From NCBI GenBank assembly GCA_019703815.1, contig AP023053.1:854995-918994 (forward strand): a stretch of 64,000 nucleotides of DNA, read 5' to 3'. Shown one piece after another: positions 56,665 through 64,000 of the stretch. Position 1 is the first letter of the stretch, and the number at the start of each line of letters is the position of its first letter. The position numbers were made by a program, and so were the translations under genes. Source of the DNA: Thaumasiovibrio occultus (GTDB lineage: Bacteria; Pseudomonadota; Gammaproteobacteria; Enterobacterales; Vibrionaceae). Under the pieces are notes generated by a model. It ran no database searches, was not told the DNA's origin, and saw only the letters and a list, made by a program, of their open reading frames with translations.

Positions 56665-57177
56665 CTAGTCCATATGGGCCTTGCTTTCGCTGATATAATC
56701 TGGCGCAGCAAAGCTTGACCACCAGTGCAGCATGGTACAGAACACACACCAGCATCCAAATACTACCGCCAGCGTGGATGGTAAACTCAACGGCAGTGAT
56801 ACCGCCTCTAAGGCAAATCCCGCGTAGTAACTGCCTGTCGCAGCGACGGCCATCACCGGCACAAACTGCCACGCCGGAAAGCGTGAGATTACCGGCAGTA
56901 AATACCAAAAGAAAATGCCAAAACCGGCCCAAAGGGCACCAAGCCACAATGGCATCCAAGGTGTGGCAAACACGAACACCCCTTGCCAGATAAGCAGGCT
57001 ATCCATGGTGATCCCAAGTACCATAATGCCAAGCACTGTCGGTAAGGATTTCGCACGCAAAAAGCTGTGCACGCATAACGCCGGTAAGGTGATCCATAGC
57101 GCTCGCTCTTGGCCAATGACACACAAGGCCCAAAACACATTGAACAGCAAAGAAACTAAAATCAGACTTCTCGACAT
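56665..57177 (-). CDS. DUF2878 family inner-membrane protein
   Basis: A 170-residue protein with five or so membrane helices. DUF2878 is recognised from ILVSLLFNVFWALCVIGQERALW, TVLGIMVLGITMDSLLIWQGVF, PMWLGALWAGFGIFFWYLL and the C-terminal FCTMLHWWSS. In Vibrio relatives it regularly sits beside the Cfa/DUF1365 cluster, which suggests a membrane-lipid role, but no function is proven. Confidence 0.85.
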   Translation of the reverse strand: MSRSLILVSLLFNVFWALCVIGQERALWITLPALCVHSFLRAKSLPTVLGIMVLGITMDSLLIWQGVFVFATPWMPLWLGALWAGFGIFFWYLLPVISRFPAWQFVPVMAVAATGSYYAGFALEAVSLPLSLPSTLAVVFGCWCVFCTMLHWWSSFAAPDYISESKAHMD

Positions 57178-57673
57178 GTGAATGCCCCTGTGTAACGAGT
57201 ATTGCAGATCCTATTTATGCTCTAACGCGAATTACGCGTTGATACATGGCTGCTCCAGCGCAAGGCTCGGTGTTCAACGTAGCTATTGTTAGGACATCTC
57301 TTGCGATGTTTCTTACGATTTCTCTTACGACATCAGCTGCTTTACTACATTAGTACTTTGTACGGCGGCAGCCCCTGCCTTGGTTCATTTCACAGGCGCC
57401 GTGTTTTTACCAAACGTGGCTGTAGCACAAGCGTGTTTGCTCCAGTAACTACCCTCACGCTAGTCAGCTAGCATGGCTCGTTAAGGCCAACACACATGTT
57501 GCCCAAACGTTAAACAATGTTAATTATGGCGCTATTTGTTGGCAACCGAAAACCGCATTCACTTAATCCGAATGTGAAGCCGCACTCTTTCCGCTCCGCC
57601 AAAATCGTCGCAGAGTATTACCAAACCCAAAATAAAGTGACGAAGCCATGTTAACTTCGCCGCTAGAGCCTCG
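57178..57673. other. 496-bp intergenic region splitting the lipid/stress cluster
   Basis: No gene is supported; a 61-codon plus-strand frame is Cys/Leu-rich and lacks a ribosome-binding site. No strong T-tailed hairpin was found after the Cfa gene. The DUF2878 and chalcone-isomerase-like genes may have their own promoter here. Confidence 0.45.
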
Positions 57674-58915
57674 CTAGCTTCGCCATTGGGGGCGCGTCGC
57701 CACCAGCTGAACTGTACTGATGGTGCGCTCTCTAAACCCGCCCTCACAGTAACTCAAATAGTAACGCCACATCCGCGAAAAGCGCTCGTCATAGCCCAAC
57801 GCATGGATCATCTTGCGGTTTTGCATAAACGCCTCATGCCAGTCGGCCAAAGTACGAGCGTAATCTAATCCCATGTCGTAGATGTCGCGTACCACAAAGT
57901 CGCTGCAGCGGGTAAAGGTATCGCTCAGCTTGGTAATGGACGGCAAAAAACCACCGGGGAAAATGTACTTCTGAATAAAATCAACGTTGCGGCTGTAGCT
58001 GTCATAACGCTGATCCGCAATGGTGATCGCTTGGATAGCCATCACGCCTTCTGGTTTAAGTAACGACTGGCATTTTTCAATGTAGTTTTGCAGGAACTCT
58101 TTTCCGACCGCTTCAATCATTTCAATCGAAACCAGCTTGTCGTACTGGCCGGTTAGATCGCGATAGTCATCAAGCAACAAGGTGATCCTATCGCCAAGCC
58201 CCTCTTCGGCAACTCGGCTCGCTGTCCACTCGTACTGCTCTTTCGATAACGTGGTCGTGGTAACGCGACAACCGTAATGTTTTGCCATGTGTATCGCCAT
58301 TGCGCCCCACCCGGTACCGATTTCAAGTACATGATCATCAGGGGAAATATCGAGCTTACGGCACAAGCGATCCATCTTGTTGATTTGAGCTTGGGCCAAG
58401 TCATCATGCGGATGGCGGTAGATCCCCGCAGAATAGAGCATATTGGCATCAAGAAATTGGCAGTAGAGCGCGTTCCCCAAGTCATAGTGCGCTTCGATAT
58501 TTTCTCGCGCCTGACTCAGTGTATTGCGGCGAAACAGATGGGTGAGCTTGTTACCAATTTTGGTCAGCCAACTCATCTTAGTTTGAATACTATCGACCGT
58601 CCCCAAATTACGCGCCATCACTTGCACTACGGCGGTCAGATCCGGCGACTCCCAGTCACCATCCATATACGCTTCACCTGCGGCAATGCTGCCGCCTTGC
58701 AGTACTTTGGCGTAAAATCGGCTGTGATTAACATTAATTCGCGCTTGTAGCTCAGCATTGCGGTCGCCAAAGAAATAGACTTCACTGTCTTGCTCTACTA
58801 GCGTCAGACCGGCACCGACAATACGCTCAAGCATTGAAAACAGCACTTTACGTGCGATTTTCTCTCCACTTGTCGCTTGGGTGTTGCCTGTCAGTTCAGA
58901 GATCTGATTAGCCAT
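57674..58915 (-). CDS. Cyclopropane-fatty-acyl-phospholipid synthase family methyltransferase
   Basis: A 413-residue SAM-dependent lipid methyltransferase. SAM-binding motif VLEIGTGWGAMAIHMAKHYG, then TTLSKEQYEWTASR, DDYRDL, VSIEMIEAVG, FIQKYIFPGGFLPS and the C-terminal YCEGGFRERTISTVQLV. It acts on unsaturated acyl chains of membrane phospholipids to add a methylene or methyl group. Last gene of an overlapping minus-strand run that starts at the photolyase or earlier, 1 nt after DUF1365. In Rhodobacter sphaeroides a similar gene set under RpoE/ChrR makes methylated furan fatty acids (UfaM-type enzyme), so cyclopropane formation is not certain; hence no symbol. Confidence 0.88.
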   Translation of the reverse strand: MANQISELTGNTQATSGEKIARKVLFSMLERIVGAGLTLVEQDSEVYFFGDRNAELQARINVNHSRFYAKVLQGGSIAAGEAYMDGDWESPDLTAVVQVMARNLGTVDSIQTKMSWLTKIGNKLTHLFRRNTLSQARENIEAHYDLGNALYCQFLDANMLYSAGIYRHPHDDLAQAQINKMDRLCRKLDISPDDHVLEIGTGWGAMAIHMAKHYGCRVTTTTLSKEQYEWTASRVAEEGLGDRITLLLDDYRDLTGQYDKLVSIEMIEAVGKEFLQNYIEKCQSLLKPEGVMAIQAITIADQRYDSYSRNVDFIQKYIFPGGFLPSITKLSDTFTRCSDFVVRDIYDMGLDYARTLADWHEAFMQNRKMIHALGYDERFSRMWRYYLSYCEGGFRERTISTVQLVATRPQWRS

Positions 58916-58916
58916 A

Positions 58917-59726
58917 TTACTCCCTCTCTATTTTCGCGTTTTGCAACGTGTCAGCCACTCGGCCGTGTTGTTTTGGGTAGGGTTGAAACGGGATCCGCTT
59001 TAGCCAGATTTTTAATGCTTGCCAATAAATCCCCATCACCACCTGTAAGGTCATAAAGGGCATTTTGATCAACTGCAGCAGCAGACTAAAACGTGTCAGG
59101 GGTTGGCGAGAAAGCGCCATGGTAGCGTCAAACACCTTAGTGCCTTCTGCGGACTCTTTGCATACATCGAGATGCACGAACAAACGCTCATCGGGCTCAT
59201 TAAGACGCCAATCGTAGGTTTGCTCTATTGGGTTAAACGGTGACACATGAAACGTCTTCGCGTGTCGCCACACTTTGGTTTCCCATTGTGTAGAAGCGGG
59301 CAATAAATAGTAATGACGCTCATTCCACGGTGTGTTACTCACTTCCGCCAGCACGTAGCGCCAGTTATCGTGCTCGTCATACAAGTAGTACATATTCAGC
59401 GGGCTAAAATAGAGACCAAAATAGCGCAGCTGACACAGCAGCATGATCTTGCCGGTCGGCATCTCAGCGCCAAGCTCGGCCACTTTTTCACTTATCGCGT
59501 CACGCAGACTACCTTGTGTGCCTCGCATGTAGTCTTGACGCCGAAAACGCGCCGCTGACCAAACGTTCGCACCAAAGCCAATTACCTCTTTGTTCATCTG
59601 ATCGATTTCATCGATATTGAGCAGCGTCATGAATAAGTTGTAACTGAACGCATGCGACTTAGGCTTCATTCGGCGGTGTCTTACTTTGCCGACATATAGA
59701 GCGCTGTTAAGATCAAGACTCATCAT
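58917..59726 (-). CDS. DUF1365 family protein
   Basis: About 269 residues. The family is shown by [73 protein letters not shown] and [20 protein letters not shown]1365 genes nearly always pair with the FAD oxidoreductase and Cfa genes seen here, and a role in modified fatty acid formation is widely assumed but unproven. Start uncertain: a GTG at 59732 and ATGs at 59726 and 59723 are in frame; AGGTGG favours an ATG. A C-terminal hydrophobic stretch ([17 protein letters not shown]) may touch the membrane. Confidence 0.87.
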   Translation of the reverse strand: MMSLDLNSALYVGKVRHRRMKPKSHAFSYNLFMTLLNIDEIDQMNKEVIGFGANVWSAARFRRQDYMRGTQGSLRDAISEKVAELGAEMPTGKIMLLCQLRYFGLYFSPLNMYYLYDEHDNWRYVLAEVSNTPWNERHYYLLPASTQWETKVWRHAKTFHVSPFNPIEQTYDWRLNEPDERLFVHLDVCKESAEGTKVFDATMALSRQPLTRFSLLLQLIKMPFMTLQVVMGIYWQALKIWLKRIPFQPYPKQHGRVADTLQNAKIERE

Positions 59727-59735
59727 CGCCACCTA

Positions 59736-61034
59736 CTACGCCGATGTCCGCAACAGTGGCGACTCGCTAAACGCGTTCAACTGGCCAATGCCTTCCACCA
59801 CATCTAGTGCGCTACGCACGCCGTCTTCATGGAAGCCGTTATACCAATATGCCCCGCAAAACCATGAGCGATGCAGCCCATTCACCTCGTGGCGACGTTG
59901 CTGTGCGGCGACACTCTGCACGTTGAACACTGGATGCGCGTACTCAAACTGCTCAACAATCGCTTGGGGATTGATTTGATCGGTTTGGTTGAGCGTGACA
60001 CAGAAGGTTTCCGGCGCGTCAATACCCTGCAAAATGTTCATGTTGTAAGTCAACGTGGTCGGTTTCGCTTGGTTCTCACCGACCACGGTTTCTTTGTTCA
60101 AACGGTAGTTCCATGACGCCCACGCTTTTTCGCGAGTCGGAAGCATGCTGGTATCGGTATGGAGCACCACCTCGTTCTTTTGGTACGGAATGGCGCCCAG
60201 TACTTCCAGTTCGGCAGCGGTAGGATCGGCCAACATCGCCAACGCTTGATCGCTATGACAAGCAAAAATCACTTGGTCAAAAAATTGGATCCCCGATGGC
60301 GTCACCACTTCCACCCCTTCACTGCTGCGACGCACTTCCTTAACTGGACAGTTAAGATTTACAAATGGCGATAACATTGGCTCGATTTTACGGATATATT
60401 CGCGGGAGCCGCCCGGGATCACGTACCACTGCGGTCGGTTCTTAATATCTAACAAGCCGTGATTGAGGAAAAAGCGCAGGAAGAACGACAGCGGGAAGCT
60501 GCGCATGTCACTGAGCGTCGATGACCAAATAGCCGCGCCCATCGGCAAAATGTAGTTTTCAACGAAAAAATCGTTAAAGCGATTATTGTCGAGGAAATCA
60601 CCCAGCGTGCCGCGCAGTTGACTCTCTTCATCAACGGCGTTTTTGGCCAAGGTGTTAAAGCGCAAAATTTCACGGATCAAACCATAGAAACGCGGGCGTA
60701 AAAAATTACTTCGCTGGGCAAACAAGGTCGAGAGCGTGTGACCATTATATTCGAGGTTTTCTTCGTCATTTCTTACACTGAAACTCATTTGGGTTTTCTG
60801 ACCTTCCAGCCCAATATCCGCTAAGAAACGTTCGAAGTTCGGATAAGTACGGTCATTAAACACAATAAACCCAGTATCGATGGCGTACTGGCCACTTGGC
60901 GTGGTGACATCCACGGTTGCGGTGTGCCCACCGAGTCGGCTCTCTGCTTCAAACAGCTGAATGTCGTGCTTATCGTGCAAATGCCAAGCGCAAGTCAGGC
61001 CGGAAATTCCGCTTCCTATAATGGCGATTTTCAT
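59736..61034 (-). CDS. FAD-dependent oxidoreductase of the Cfa/DUF1365 cluster
   Basis: A 432-residue flavoprotein. The N-terminal dinucleotide-binding fold (IAIIGSGISGLTCAWHL, then FEAESRLGGHTATVDV) is typical of the amine-oxidase/phytoene-desaturase superfamily. Other marks are TGFIVFNDRTYPNFERFL, IWSSTLSDMRSFPLSFFLRF, WYVIPGGSREYI, VIFACHSDQAL and FCGAYWYNGFHEDGVRSA near the C-terminus. A fatty-acyl desaturase/oxidase role, as for the UfaD-type protein of furan fatty acid synthesis, is inferred from the neighbours. It starts with a 4-nt ATGA overlap with the SDR gene. Confidence 0.88.
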   Translation of the reverse strand: MKIAIIGSGISGLTCAWHLHDKHDIQLFEAESRLGGHTATVDVTTPSGQYAIDTGFIVFNDRTYPNFERFLADIGLEGQKTQMSFSVRNDEENLEYNGHTLSTLFAQRSNFLRPRFYGLIREILRFNTLAKNAVDEESQLRGTLGDFLDNNRFNDFFVENYILPMGAAIWSSTLSDMRSFPLSFFLRFFLNHGLLDIKNRPQWYVIPGGSREYIRKIEPMLSPFVNLNCPVKEVRRSSEGVEVVTPSGIQFFDQVIFACHSDQALAMLADPTAAELEVLGAIPYQKNEVVLHTDTSMLPTREKAWASWNYRLNKETVVGENQAKPTTLTYNMNILQGIDAPETFCVTLNQTDQINPQAIVEQFEYAHPVFNVQSVAAQQRRHEVNGLHRSWFCGAYWYNGFHEDGVRSALDVVEGIGQLNAFSESPLLRTSA

Positions 61035-61762
61035 TCTGCTCTCCTGATCATTTTAGTGATTAACGGTAATCGCCACGCAAGGGGAAGTAAGGCTATGGCT
61101 TTTAACAGCAACGTAAAACGCTGCGGAAAATGGATATCGCGTTTCTTTTTCTCGATACCAGCGATCACCGCAAGCGAAGCTTGCTCGCCACTGATCAACA
61201 TCGGCATCGGGAAATCGTTCTTGTCGGTCAGAGGGGTTTTGATAAAACCCGGACTCACGAGTGACACCGTCACTCCCCTGGCGTTAAGATCGACACTTAA
61301 GGTGTGGGCCAAATAGGCAATGGCTGCTTTAGAAGCGCCATAGGCTTCAGCACGTGGCAGCGGCACATAAGCGGCGCTCGATCCCACCAGCACCAAATGA
61401 GTATCCCGACTGAATTGAGATTGCAGCGCTTCAATGCAGTGCAATACACCGAAGAAGTTGGCCTCAAACACCCGCTTAAACAGTGCGCTGTCGATATTGC
61501 CCTGTTCGATATATTCACAGACGCCGGCATTTAGAATGATCACCGATGGCAACGGCGTTAACCCTTGCAGCGCTTGGCGTGTCGCTTCACGGTCGGTCAC
61601 GTCGAAACATAGGGTGCCAATCCGCTCACTCTTGGCGCGAAGGCTTTGCAGCGCCACTTCGTTGCGACCACAGGCAATCACTTCGACGCCCTTGGCCGCA
61701 TAATCGAGAGCCAGTTGATAACCGAGCCCCGATGTTGCGCCCGTGATCAGCACCCGGCTCAT
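61031..61762 (-). CDS. Short-chain dehydrogenase/reductase
   Basis: A 243-residue classical SDR. Cofactor motif TGATSGLGYQLAL (TGxxxGxG), the structural motif NAGVCEY, the catalytic Ser in LVGSSAAYVPL, and the catalytic YxxxK in YGASKAAIAYLAH. An NADP preference is suggested by ACGRNEVAL after beta-2. The C-terminus is hydrophobic/basic (FTLLLKAIALLPLAWRLPLI), suggesting membrane contact. Substrate unknown. Overlaps by 4 nt with both neighbours show translational coupling in the lipid/stress cluster. Confidence 0.9.
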   Translation of the reverse strand: MSRVLITGATSGLGYQLALDYAAKGVEVIACGRNEVALQSLRAKSERIGTLCFDVTDREATRQALQGLTPLPSVIILNAGVCEYIEQGNIDSALFKRVFEANFFGVLHCIEALQSQFSRDTHLVLVGSSAAYVPLPRAEAYGASKAAIAYLAHTLSVDLNARGVTVSLVSPGFIKTPLTDKNDFPMPMLISGEQASLAVIAGIEKKKRDIHFPQRFTLLLKAIALLPLAWRLPLITKMIRRAE

Positions 61763-62220
61763 TGACCAAGCCTCGCTTTAATCATAGTGATCACCTTGCC
61801 AATCAATGGCAGACCTTCGTACAGCATGGCGCCCATATCGAAAAAGTCGTGATGGTGGATCACCTTGCCATCTTTAAACGTAATTTGACTACAGCCTTCA
61901 AGGGTGCGCGTCGCTCCTTTCGCGACACGAGGGTGAGCAAAAGTCATGGTCCACTGCAAATACGCCATCTGGTGATCTCCTTGCGCGTCATCGCCTAGCG
62001 CATGGTGAATATCGAAATGGCAACTCACAATGTTGCTGTAGAGCTGCTCAAAGTAGCCGATTAAGTTTTCCAGCCCTTCAATACGATGCGCGGGATCTTC
62101 GAATACCACTTCCTCGTGATAAATCGTGTTCAATTGGGCCAAATTGTGTTTATCGAGCGAGCCATAAATTTGAATGAATCGATCCAGTCCGCTCTCTATC
62201 CGTGTCGCTGTACTAACCAT
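61759..62220 (-). CDS. NTF2-like (SnoaL-type) protein of the photolyase/Cfa cluster
   Basis: A 153-residue cone-shaped NTF2-like fold protein, starting MVSTATRIESGLDRFIQIYG. The motifs YHEEVVFEDPAHRIEGLENLIGYF, HFDIHHALG, WTMTFAHPRV and GCSQITFKDGKVIHHHDFFD are typical of the nuclear transport factor 2 superfamily, whose members bind small hydrophobic ligands or act as isomerases/cyclases. The start ATG lies 8 nt inside the photolyase gene end with GGAG upstream. Specific function unknown; context suggests lipid or photo-oxidation response. Confidence 0.87.
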   Translation of the reverse strand: MVSTATRIESGLDRFIQIYGSLDKHNLAQLNTIYHEEVVFEDPAHRIEGLENLIGYFEQLYSNIVSCHFDIHHALGDDAQGDHQMAYLQWTMTFAHPRVAKGATRTLEGCSQITFKDGKVIHHHDFFDMGAMLYEGLPLIGKVITMIKARLGQ

Positions 62221-63655
62221 CACACTGCTCCGCTTCGACCTGTTGTTTGGCAAACTTGAATCGGTCGATGATCTCAAGCCGCGACTTGGCGTGATCCACA
62301 ACAGGCGTCGGGTATCCGCTGAAGGCAAAGTCCGACCACTTTTCTGGTTGATGGCAGTATCGCGGTGGACAATTCTCTAATTCTTTTATCCACTTACGAA
62401 TAAATTCCCCTTCAGGATCAAACCGCTGCCCTTGGGTTGTCGGGTTAAACACGCGAAAGTAAGGTTGGGCATCCGTGCCAGTAGAAGCGGCCCATTGCCA
62501 TCCCCCATTGTTTGAGGCGAAGTCACAATCGATCAGCTTTTGCGAAAAATAGGCTTCGCCATGACGCCAATCGATCAACAGATCTTTGGTCAGAAAACTC
62601 GCCACAATCATACGCAGTCGGTTATGCATCCAGCCGGTCTGATTGAGTTGACGCATCGCGGCATCCACGATCGGATAACCGGTGCGCCCCTCTTGCCATG
62701 CTTTAAGCAAGCCTTCATCGCTATCCCACACCACGCGATCAGTCCATGGCGTAAACGCACGATGCATACACAACTCTGGATGCGCATCGAGCAAATGCTT
62801 GTAGAACTCGCGCCAAACCAACTCGCTAAGCCAAGTAAACGGGCCGTTCTCGGCTTGGTATCGGCATTCGGGAAAGGCGAGTTGCAAGCTAGCCAAACAC
62901 TGCCTTGCCGACAGTGCACCAATTGCTAAATAAGGCGACAAGCCACTTGTGCCATTCACGGCAGGAAAATCACGTTGATCGCGATATTGCTGGGCGCGCT
63001 GCTGGCAAAACTCAGTAAGTTGCTGGCTAATTTCCTCGTCAAGAACGGCATAAGCACGACTGTCTTGGCGCGGATACGCCCAAGTTACCTCGTCAGCATT
63101 GGCGTTTACTGCCCCCTTCACCGCCTGCGGCGCAGGCAATGGCGAGGCATCAACTAAAGCCAATTGACGCAACCACGCTTTGCGAAACGGGGTAAACACA
63201 CGGTAGATCTCACCGCGCCCGTTCAACACAGTTCCGGGCGGCAAAATACACTGCTCATCAAAACCGCTGAACTTCACCCCATCCGCTTGTAACTGCTCAA
63301 TAACCTGCTGATCACGGCGTTTTTCATTGATGGGGTATTCTTTGTTGCAAAACAGATGGGCAATGCCTTGCTGGCGACAAAGCGTGGCAATGGTTGCTGG
63401 CACTGCCGCAAAGTCATCACACTCTTGGATGTGCAAAGGAATGCCCCGCGCGGCAAGTGCTTGTCGTAGCACCTGTAAACGACGAAAAATGAAATCAGAC
63501 TGAATAGGCGCAAACTGATGTTGTTGCCACTGCGCTGGTGTGGCGATAAACACCGCTTCCACCTGCTGATAATGCTGACAAGCTGCCGACAGTGCCGGGT
63601 TATCTTCTATTCTCAGATCAGTGCGAAACCACACCAGCGCTTTTTCAGACTTCAT
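62213..63655 (-). CDS. phrB: Deoxyribodipyrimidine photolyase
   Basis: A 480-residue CPD class I photolyase that repairs UV-made pyrimidine dimers using FAD and light. N-terminal antenna domain: LVWFRTDLRIEDNPALSAAC. FAD domain: GLSPYLAIGALSARQCL, WLSELVWREFYKHLL, GRTGYPIVDAAMRQLNQTGW, HNRLRMIVASFLTKDLL, the DFASNNGGWQWAAS segment and GTDAQPYFRVFNP, which are highly conserved in photolyases. GAGGAG precedes the ATG. It overlaps the preceding gene by 11 nt and the NTF2-like gene by 8 nt, so photolyase is translated together with the lipid-modification genes, as in singlet-oxygen (RpoE/ChrR) regulons; those regulators are not in the window. Confidence 0.94.
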   Translation of the reverse strand: MKSEKALVWFRTDLRIEDNPALSAACQHYQQVEAVFIATPAQWQQHQFAPIQSDFIFRRLQVLRQALAARGIPLHIQECDDFAAVPATIATLCRQQGIAHLFCNKEYPINEKRRDQQVIEQLQADGVKFSGFDEQCILPPGTVLNGRGEIYRVFTPFRKAWLRQLALVDASPLPAPQAVKGAVNANADEVTWAYPRQDSRAYAVLDEEISQQLTEFCQQRAQQYRDQRDFPAVNGTSGLSPYLAIGALSARQCLASLQLAFPECRYQAENGPFTWLSELVWREFYKHLLDAHPELCMHRAFTPWTDRVVWDSDEGLLKAWQEGRTGYPIVDAAMRQLNQTGWMHNRLRMIVASFLTKDLLIDWRHGEAYFSQKLIDCDFASNNGGWQWAASTGTDAQPYFRVFNPTTQGQRFDPEGEFIRKWIKELENCPPRYCHQPEKWSDFAFSGYPTPVVDHAKSRLEIIDRFKFAKQQVEAEQCDG

Positions 63656-64000
63656 TCTGCTGCTCCTCGCCAGTCACATCTTGACGCCACTGACTGTGTA
63701 TCGCCGCACACGGCCCTACGAATTCAACGTGGGTATTGAGTTTTTCAATCGCCGCTAATTGCTCTCGCGTTAATCGCACTTCACTGGCAATCACTATTTT
63801 CTGAACATCTATCAACTTGAGATCGCTGTAATCATCTAAGCGGTCAAACATGTGATAGGCATAGCCGTCTTGGGCGATCTGCATTAGATAGAGCCAATGC
63901 TTGTGCGTTGCGGTTTCATGGGTGGCTAGCACACACAGCCCTTTTTTCGTCGCCTTACGTTTCGCCAGTAGTGACGCACAGCGTTGAAGCACCACACTTT
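63645..64000 (-). CDS. Unknown protein, 5' end beyond the window edge
   Basis: The frame is open to base 64000, so the true start probably lies outside; a GTG at 63995 is the first visible start codon but lacks a site. The visible 118 or so residues (LLAKRKATKKGLCVLATHET, HKHWLYLMQIAQDGYAYHMF, LIDVQKIVIASEVRLTREQL, VEFVGPCAAIHSQW) match no family I can name. It has no membrane segment. It overlaps phrB by 11 nt and so belongs to the same operon. Confidence 0.65.
   Translation of the reverse strand, partial: SVVLQRCASLLAKRKATKKGLCVLATHETATHKHWLYLMQIAQDGYAYHMFDRLDDYSDLKLIDVQKIVIASEVRLTREQLAAIEKLNTHVEFVGPCAAIHSQWRQDVTGEEQQNEV

Overview
The window looks like chromosomal DNA of a marine gamma-proteobacterium, most likely Vibrionaceae and probably Vibrio. 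This rests on the gene families present (VieB-like response regulator, DUF2750, HopJ, ExeM nuclease, TraT lipoprotein, an ectoine acetyltransferase, the photolyase/Cfa/DUF1365 cluster) and on two copies of a TATACCCAAG...CTTGGGTATA palindrome that I associate with Vibrio intergenic DNA. No rRNA, tRNA, CRISPR array, transposase or phage gene was seen.

Layout. 1-6.7 kb, minus strand: a copper/silver efflux operon. It holds a small Cys/His/Met-rich periplasmic protein, a TolC-family channel, a CusB adaptor fused to a CusF-like domain with a His/Met-rich tail, and CusA cut by the left edge. Upstream is a promoter with the 19-bp spacer typical of MerR/CueR control. 6.8-7.7 kb: a PEP-CTERM protein. 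7.9-38.3 kb: the most remarkable region. It has a degenerate receiver/TPR protein and a 5,412-residue cadherin-type repeat adhesin on the minus strand. Divergent from these is a plus-strand run of an HPt protein, a HlyD adaptor, a catalytically degenerate hybrid histidine kinase, a TolC-family channel, two overlapping ABC exporter halves with eroded ATPase motifs, and an intact hybrid histidine kinase. A membrane GGDEF/EAL protein follows at 38.8-41.8 kb.

42-47 kb holds small housekeeping or unknown genes: DUF2750, HopJ, a small coiled protein, DUF1840, a solitary ectA, a secreted lipase-like hydrolase, DUF3147 and a hypothetical. 47.3-51.5 kb encodes a large Sel1-repeat protein with two CbxX-type AAA+ modules. 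52-56 kb encodes surface and secreted proteins: a TraT-like lipoprotein, a putative zinc-peptidase lipoprotein and an ExeM-type nuclease. 56.1-64 kb, minus strand, is a lipid/photo-oxidative stress cluster: an unknown partial gene, photolyase, NTF2-like protein, SDR, FAD oxidoreductase, DUF1365, Cfa-type methyltransferase, then DUF2878 and a chalcone-isomerase-like protein.

How the parts may work together. In the 7.9-38.3 kb locus I infer that the T1SS genes export the giant adhesin. A phosphorelay (intact kinase at 35.3 kb, HPt at 26.2 kb, receiver-bearing pseudokinase inside the exporter operon, degenerate receiver/TPR protein next to the adhesin) would control its production, export or retention. 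I see no LapD/LapG-type genes and no RTX repeats, so this differs from the well-known LapA-type systems. This is the strongest candidate for an undescribed system in the window.
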